64,000 nucleotides of DNA. It comes from Oscillibacter sp. GTDB taxonomy: Bacteria > Bacillota > Clostridia > Oscillospirales > Oscillospiraceae. This document shows positions 59,777-64,000 of this stretch, piece after piece. A program made the position numbers and the translations under genes. Positions within the stretch are counted from its first letter, which is position 1, and every line of letters starts with the position of its first letter. The stretch covers positions 124,001-188,000 of the forward strand of contig JAAVZX010000024.1 of NCBI GenBank assembly GCA_022791875.1, in the 5' to 3' direction. The notes under the pieces were generated by a model. It was not told the DNA's origin, did not search any database, and saw only the letters and a list, made by a program, of their open reading frames with translations.

Positions 59777-61975
59777 CTAGTGCGTCATCCTCCACCGCAG
59801 TCCGGAATATCGGCGTTGTTGGCGGTCGTTAGCGGCCATAGCGCGGATGGCGGCGTCGTCGCCGACGATGACGAGGAGTTCGCGGGCGCGGGTGAGGGCG
59901 GTGTAGAGGACGCCGCGGACCATGAGGGAGGGGGCGGCGGGGAGGGCGGCGAGGATGACGCCGCGGTATTCGCTGCCCTGGGACTTGTGGATGGTCATGG
60001 CGTAGGCGAGGTCCAGCTCGTTGAGCTGTTCCAGGGCGTAGACGGTGGTGCGGGTGTCGAAGTCCAGTTCAAGCCAGTCGCCGGAGGGGTCTATGTGGGT
60101 GATGTGGCCGATGTCGCCGTTGAAAATGCCGGTGCCGGAGGTGCCGTCGGGTTTTTGCCAGAGGACGTCGTAGTTGTTTTTGGTCTGCATCACACGGTCG
60201 CCCTCGCGGAAGATGCGGTCGCCCCAGGGGAGCTCGTGCTTGTCCTTGGCTGGGGGGTTCAGGGCTTCCTGGAGGCACTTGTTCAGGTTGATCGTGCCTG
60301 CTGCGCCCTTCCTGGTGGGGGTCAGGACCTGGAGCTGGGAGGCGGGGATGCCCATGTTGTTGGGGAGGCGGGTCTGGCAGAGCTCCACAATCGTGGTGAC
60401 GGCGCGGTCCGGGTCGCGGCGGCAGAGGAAGAAGAAATCGCCCTGGTTGTTCGCCAGGAGGGGAGGCTGTCCCAGGTTGACGGTGTGGGCGTTGCGGATG
60501 ATGGCGGACTGCTCCGCCTGGCGGAAGACCTCCTTGAGGAAAACCGTTTCGATGCGCTGGCTGCGGATGAGGTCGGAGAAGACGTTGCCCGCGCCCACGG
60601 AGGGGAGCTGGTCGGCGTCGCCCACCAGGATCAGCCGGGTGCCGGGGCGCAGGGCCCGCAGGAGGGCGGAAAAGAGGGGCAGGTCTACCATGGACATCTC
60701 GTCCACAATCACGGCGTTGGCCTCCAGGGGTTCCTTCTCATTTTTGGTGAAGGTGATCTGGCGGCTTCCGGGGGCGCGGGTGGTGCCCAGGAGGCGGTGG
60801 ATGGTCTGGGCCTCCATGCCGGTGAGCTCGCTCATGCGCTTGGCGGCGCGGCCCGTCGGCGCGGCCAGCACCATTTCCAGCCCCATTTTCTGGAACAGGG
60901 ACACGATGCCCCGCACGGCGGTGGTCTTGCCGGTGCCGGGTCCGCCGCTGAGGATCAGCACGTTCCGGTCCGCGGCCAGCTCCACGGCCCGCCGCTGCTG
61001 GGGGGCGTAGGTGATGCCGAATTCCTTTTCCACCTCGTCCACGGTCCGCCCGGGCTGGAAGCCCCGGTCCGTCTCCGCGTCCAGAAGCGCGTTCATCCGC
61101 AGGCGCACGGAGCACTCCGCCTCCCAGAGCCGCCGGAGGTAGCAGGCGTCCACGTTGGCGAGGCGCTCCTGGACGACGGCCTTGCAGTCGATGAGGGCGT
61201 CCAGGGCGGCCTCGGGAAGCTCGGGGGAGCAGTTCAGGAGCTGGGCGGTGGCGGAGATGAGCTTGGGGCGGGGGAGGAAGACGTGCCCGTTGTTCTCGTT
61301 ATGGGTCAGCTCGAAGGTAACCGCCGCCCGAAGCCGCTGGTCGCACTCCTCGGAAAACCCGAGATTGATGGCGATCTGATCGCTGACGGCGAACTCGATC
61401 CCGCAGGTTTCCTCCGACAGCAGGTATGGATTCTGCCGCACCATCTCCAGCGCCCCGTCCCCATACTGCTGCCGCAGATCCAGCGCCAGCACCGGCGACA
61501 GCTCGTACTGCGCCAGGAACGCCATCAGCCGCCGCAGCCCCATATGCCGCCGGAAGCCCTCGGCGATTTCCTGGGCTTTCCGCGCCGTGACTCCTTTCAC
61601 GGAGGTCAGCAGTTCCGGATTCTGCTCCAGGACGTCCAGCGTCTGCACGCCGAACCGATCCACGATATTCCGCGCCGTGGCAGGCCCGACGCCCTTGCAG
61701 ATCCCGGAGGCCAGGTAGCTGCAAATCTCGTCCTCCTCCTCCGGAAGCCCCCGTTCCAGCTCCACGGCTTGCAGCTGTTCCCCGTGCTGGGAATGCTGCT
61801 CCCAGACCCCGTTCACCGTCAGATGCTCTCCCGGCGCGGCGCAGGGGATGCACCCCACCACGGTAATGACCTCCCCCTCCTCCGTCAGGAGCCGGAGGAC
61901 CGTGTAACCGTTATCGGCATTCTGAAATATTACGCTATGTATAGTGCCCTCCCGGCAGATCAGTTCTTCGTCCAT
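59777..61975 (-). CDS. recD2: RecD2-like ATP-dependent DNA helicase
   Basis: 732 residues, SF1B 5'-3' helicase. N-terminal OB/HhH region (GICKGVGPATARNIVDRFG), Walker A GGPGTGKTTAVRG at about 345, AAPTGRAAKRMSELTG, VDEMSMVDL (Walker B), LVGDADQLPSVGAGNVF, and C-terminal AYAMTIHKSQGSEY with YTALTRARELL. Works in replication-fork repair in bacteria lacking RecBC. Confidence 0.95.
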   Translation of the reverse strand: MDEELICREGTIHSVIFQNADNGYTVLRLLTEEGEVITVVGCIPCAAPGEHLTVNGVWEQHSQHGEQLQAVELERGLPEEEDEICSYLASGICKGVGPATARNIVDRFGVQTLDVLEQNPELLTSVKGVTARKAQEIAEGFRRHMGLRRLMAFLAQYELSPVLALDLRQQYGDGALEMVRQNPYLLSEETCGIEFAVSDQIAINLGFSEECDQRLRAAVTFELTHNENNGHVFLPRPKLISATAQLLNCSPELPEAALDALIDCKAVVQERLANVDACYLRRLWEAECSVRLRMNALLDAETDRGFQPGRTVDEVEKEFGITYAPQQRRAVELAADRNVLILSGGPGTGKTTAVRGIVSLFQKMGLEMVLAAPTGRAAKRMSELTGMEAQTIHRLLGTTRAPGSRQITFTKNEKEPLEANAVIVDEMSMVDLPLFSALLRALRPGTRLILVGDADQLPSVGAGNVFSDLIRSQRIETVFLKEVFRQAEQSAIIRNAHTVNLGQPPLLANNQGDFFFLCRRDPDRAVTTIVELCQTRLPNNMGIPASQLQVLTPTRKGAAGTINLNKCLQEALNPPAKDKHELPWGDRIFREGDRVMQTKNNYDVLWQKPDGTSGTGIFNGDIGHITHIDPSGDWLELDFDTRTTVYALEQLNELDLAYAMTIHKSQGSEYRGVILAALPAAPSLMVRGVLYTALTRARELLVIVGDDAAIRAMAANDRQQRRYSGLRWRMTH

Positions 61976-62004
61976 ACGCAGCCTCTTTCTTATTCGCCCT
62001 GCGG

Positions 62005-62127
62005 GGGGTGCCAGCCGGGCTTCCGGCCCTCCGGGGGTGCCAGCCGGGCTTCCGGCCCAGGGAGGCGCTGCCTCCCTGGACTCTCCGCCAGGGGGAATGT
62101 TTCCCCCTGGACCCCTCCAGATCAGGG
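62005..62127. repeat. Family C multi-hairpin element, copy C2
   Basis: Tandem 28-bp unit (GGGGTGCCAGCCGGGCTTCC core) twice, then CCAGGGAGGC/GCCTCCCTGG and CCAGGGGGAA/TTCCCCCTGG hairpins. Lies between recD2 and the small gene at 62150. Confidence 0.85.
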
Positions 62128-62149
62128 TGCTTGTTTTGGATGTCTCTGT

Positions 62150-62467
62150 TTATGTATGGTCTGGCGCGGTGACGAGTTCGGCGTTTTTCTCGCGGTCCGC
62201 CAAGTACTGCGCCAGACACCGCGCGTCCGGCGTCAGCCCTCGGTCTTCCAGAATAATCTTGGAACCCGGCAGCTGGGCCTGGACGCGGCGCAGCTCCCGC
62301 ACGTCCGCCTCCATCGCCAGCGCTTCGCCCCGCAGGGGAAGCACCAGCAACAGCCCCGGAATCGTGGGCCGTCCCGCGTGGAACAGCGCCCCGCCCACGA
62401 TCCAGAAAAGGGTGGTCACGCCCACCGCTGACAGGAACGCCAGCACGCCGTCTTGCAGTAAAATCAT
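62150..62467 (-). CDS. Small protein with one transmembrane segment
   Basis: 105 residues, not recognised. N-terminal hydrophobic segment (VLAFLSAVGVTTLFWIVGGALF), then a soluble region with VLPLRGEALAMEADVRELRRVQAQLPGSKIILEDRGLTPDARCLAQYLADRE. Start ATG 62467 with GAGGTGA; GTG 62476 is an alternative. Confidence 0.62.
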   Translation of the reverse strand: MILLQDGVLAFLSAVGVTTLFWIVGGALFHAGRPTIPGLLLVLPLRGEALAMEADVRELRRVQAQLPGSKIILEDRGLTPDARCLAQYLADREKNAELVTAPDHT

Positions 62468-62514
62468 AGAAATCACCTCGCAATCATCATATGCAAGGTG
62501 TGTTTTTTTGCCCC

Positions 62515-62727
62515 TTACCGCTCGTCGGACCGCCCCACCAGGTAGTCGATAGATACGCCGAAGTGGTCCGCCAGCTTCCAGGCATTGGCAAGATTAGGAT
62601 AGCTTGCGCCCCGCTCGTATTTTTGGTAGTGCGCTTCTGCAATGCCAATCGCGGAGGCAACCTGCACCTGTGTTTCGCCTAGCTCTTGTCGAAGTTCACG
62701 AATTCTTTCTTTTATCAATATTTCCAT
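62515..62727 (-). CDS. XRE-family transcriptional regulator
   Basis: 70 residues. Helix-turn-helix with ETQVQVASAIGIAEAHYQKYERGASYPNLANAWKLADHFGVSIDYLVGR. Start ATG 62727 with AAGGGGGA. Divergent from the 72-residue gene at 62814, with repeated motifs between. Confidence 0.85.
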   Translation of the reverse strand: MEILIKERIRELRQELGETQVQVASAIGIAEAHYQKYERGASYPNLANAWKLADHFGVSIDYLVGRSDER

Positions 62728-62813
62728 AGTTCCCCCTTGACACGTCAAGAAGTGAGTGCTATTCTATAATTATGAACACTCCATAAAGTGAGTGCGAAGG
62801 AAGGAGAAAAGTT
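62728..62813. promoter_or_regulatory. Divergent control region with repeated GAGTG motifs
   Basis: AAGTGAGTGC occurs at 62750 and again at 62787; CACTC lies between (62777-62781) as an inverted partner, around a TATAAT-like core (62764-62769). Likely operator sites for the XRE regulator. Confidence 0.5.
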
Positions 62814-63032
62814 ATGACAGATTTCATGAAATGGTTCTACGCCCACTACATCCAGCCCGGGCTGGCAGAAATTCCAAAGGAGGACTACGCCTCGTATTTC
62901 TCCTTCCTGGAAAACAATCTGGACAAAAACGGCTGGGAAGCCTACGAAAAAGTCCTGGAATTCACCGCCGCCCACGCCTTTGCCCTGGGCGTCCGCGTCG
63001 GGCAGGGCTTCGCCAGGGATTTCAGCGCGTAA
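62814..63032 (+). CDS. Small acidic/aromatic hypothetical protein
   Basis: 72 residues (MTDFMKWFYAHYIQPGLAEI, then YASYFSFLENNLDKNGWEAYEKVLEF, ending [13 protein letters not shown]). No family recognised; helical and soluble by appearance. Strong AAGGAAGGAG upstream and its position opposite the XRE gene support it as real. Its end overlaps ybeY by 11 bp tail to tail. Confidence 0.65.
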   Translation: MTDFMKWFYAHYIQPGLAEIPKEDYASYFSFLENNLDKNGWEAYEKVLEFTAAHAFALGVRVGQGFARDFSA

Positions 63033-63510
63033 TCCCCAGCTCCCCCAGAATTTTTTCCTCCCGCTCCCGCATCTGCGCCTTCATCGGCCCCTCGTCCACG
63101 TGGTCGTAGCCCAGCAGGTGCAGAAGCGAATGCGTCACCAGATACCCCAGTTCCCGTCGGTTGGAGTGCCCGTACTCCTTCGCCTGCGCCGCCGCGTGCT
63201 CCATGGAGATCATGATGTCCCCCAGGGGCACCAGCCCCGTGCCGGGGTCCGCGTCCTCCGGGTCGGGCAGCTCGCCCGGCTGGAGATCGAAGGCGGGGAA
63301 GCTCAGCACGTCAGTGGACTTGTCCACCTGCCGCGCCTCCCGGTTCAGCGCCTGGATTTCCGCGTCGCCGGTGATCAGCACGTCCACCTCACAGGGGAAG
63401 TCAACCCCCTGCAACCCAAGGGCTGTACGGATCACCTTGCGGATAAAGGCCCGCTGGCTGTCGTTCACGCCGGGGACGTTTGCGGTGATGGGAATGTAGT
63501 GCCGTTTCAT
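63022..63510 (-). CDS. ybeY: rRNA maturation endoribonuclease YbeY
   Basis: 162 residues. Zinc motif [16 protein letters not shown] (HxxxHxxxxxH) near residue 132, and [11 protein letters not shown] typical of the family. Processes 16S rRNA 3' end and quality-controls 70S. ATG overlaps the phoH stop by 4 bp, the standard phoH-ybeY arrangement. Confidence 0.95.
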   Translation of the reverse strand: MKRHYIPITANVPGVNDSQRAFIRKVIRTALGLQGVDFPCEVDVLITGDAEIQALNREARQVDKSTDVLSFPAFDLQPGELPDPEDADPGTGLVPLGDIMISMEHAAAQAKEYGHSNRRELGYLVTHSLLHLLGYDHVDEGPMKAQMREREEKILGELGITR

Positions 63511-64000
63511 TTCCGTTTCCCCCTGTCCTTGTCCTTATCGCGGCGTTTTTCGTAGTCCTCGTAGGCTTGCACGATCCGCTGGACCATGACATGGCGCACC
63601 ACGTCCGCGTTGGTCAGCTCGCAGATGCCGATCCCCTCCACGTTCCGCAGGACGCGCATTGCCTCCCGAAGTCCGGAGGTTTTGCCGTCGGGGAGGTCGA
63701 TCTGGGTAGCGTCGCCGGTGATCACGATTTTGGACCCGAAGCCCAGCCGCGTCAAAAACATTTTCATCTGTTCCCGGCTGGTATTCTGCGCCTCGTCCAA
63801 AATGATGAAGCTGTCGTCCAGCGTCCGCCCCCGCATATAGGCCAGAGGCGCGACTTCGATGTTCCCGCGCTCCAGGTATTTCTGGTAAGTCTCCGCCCCC
63901 AGCATATCAAAGAGGGCGTCGTACAGAGGCCGCAGGTAAGGGTCGACCTTAGACTGCAAGTCCCCAGGCAAAAACCCCAGCCGTTCCCCCGCCTCCACAG
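63507..64000 (-). CDS. phoH: PhoH-family ATPase, 5' end outside window
   Basis: The C-terminal 163 or so residues are visible, open to the window edge: [66 protein letters not shown] (Walker B LDEAQN and sensor), [12 protein letters not shown], and a Lys/Arg/Asp tail. The Walker A is upstream. Acts with YbeY in RNA metabolism. Confidence 0.93.
   Translation of the reverse strand, partial: VEAGERLGFLPGDLQSKVDPYLRPLYDALFDMLGAETYQKYLERGNIEVAPLAYMRGRTLDDSFIILDEAQNTSREQMKMFLTRLGFGSKIVITGDATQIDLPDGKTSGLREAMRVLRNVEGIGICELTNADVVRHVMVQRIVQAYEDYEKRRDKDKDRGKRK

Noticed and set aside
59780..62431. About 880-codon open frame opposite recD2
   Set aside because: Same artefact: high-GC antisense frame with no recognisable domain, while the minus strand encodes a full RecD2 helicase.

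Overview
The window is a GC-rich (roughly 60 percent or more) bacterial chromosome segment with no rRNA, tRNA, phage or CRISPR locus. The gene families point to a Gram-positive anaerobe of the class Clostridia, probably Oscillospiraceae-like: CIRCE-controlled groESL, T-box, glmS ribozyme, yybP-ykoY and QueT leader RNAs, ECF transporter S components, S-layer homology domains, EtfAB with a GlcD-type dehydrogenase, TRAP transporters, and near-consensus sigma-A promoters with 17-bp spacers. The taxon is inferred from gene content and not proven.

Layout: 1-5.7 kb holds the end of a methylenetetrahydrofolate reductase, an ECF S component with a DUF4430 partner, cysK divergent from an Rrf2/IscR-type regulator, and groES-groEL. 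5.8-11.5 kb holds an XRE-comEC-holA-rnmV operon and two small metabolic genes. 11.6-13.5 kb has a zinc-type ABC lipoprotein and an XRE-membrane protein pair behind twin operators. 13.5-24 kb is a carbohydrate/organic-acid region: cupin, SDR, transaldolase-like enzyme, second SDR, divergent TIM-barrel isomerase, then a TRAP operon with three tandem DctP receptors and one DctQM. 24-32.6 kb is an operon glcD-acyl-CoA dehydrogenase-etfB-etfA-fadR with two FadR-type operators around its promoter, followed upstream by an SDR, an iron alcohol dehydrogenase and a second cupin. 33-40.5 kb holds an SLH protein, a low-GC SUKH gene, rpsT, and tatD-SUKH-DUF4253-radical SAM-GlsB, then queT. 41-44 kb has a CaCA antiporter under a manganese riboswitch, a phosphatase-GNAT fusion and formyl-THF cyclo-ligase. 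44-51 kb has ribozyme-controlled glmS and a T-box operon cysE-VOC-SUKH-SUKH-cysS. 51-64 kb has nfeD-SPFH, manganese pyrophosphatase with a NADAR protein, a BMP-type ABC operon, recD2, a small XRE locus, ybeY and phoH (cut by the window edge).

The most striking structure is not coding. About nine copies of a dispersed, inverted-repeat element (family B, up to about 400 bp) carry covarying terminal stems and internal hairpins of fixed 32-nt length but variable sequence. They are accompanied by GC-rich multi-hairpin elements (families A and C) and an AT-rich element (family D). The elements repeatedly abut stop codons. One supplies the ribosome-binding site of the zinc lipoprotein gene, one sits between groES and groEL, and one is inserted in the P1 loop of the glmS ribozyme.

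The genes couple around sulfur/cysteine (cysK, cysE, cysS, Rrf2, T-box), one-carbon metabolism (MTHFR, formyl-THF cyclo-ligase), organic-acid uptake and oxidation (TRAP, GlcD/Etf), and metal homeostasis (zinc ABC lipoprotein, CaCA exchanger, manganese pyrophosphatase).
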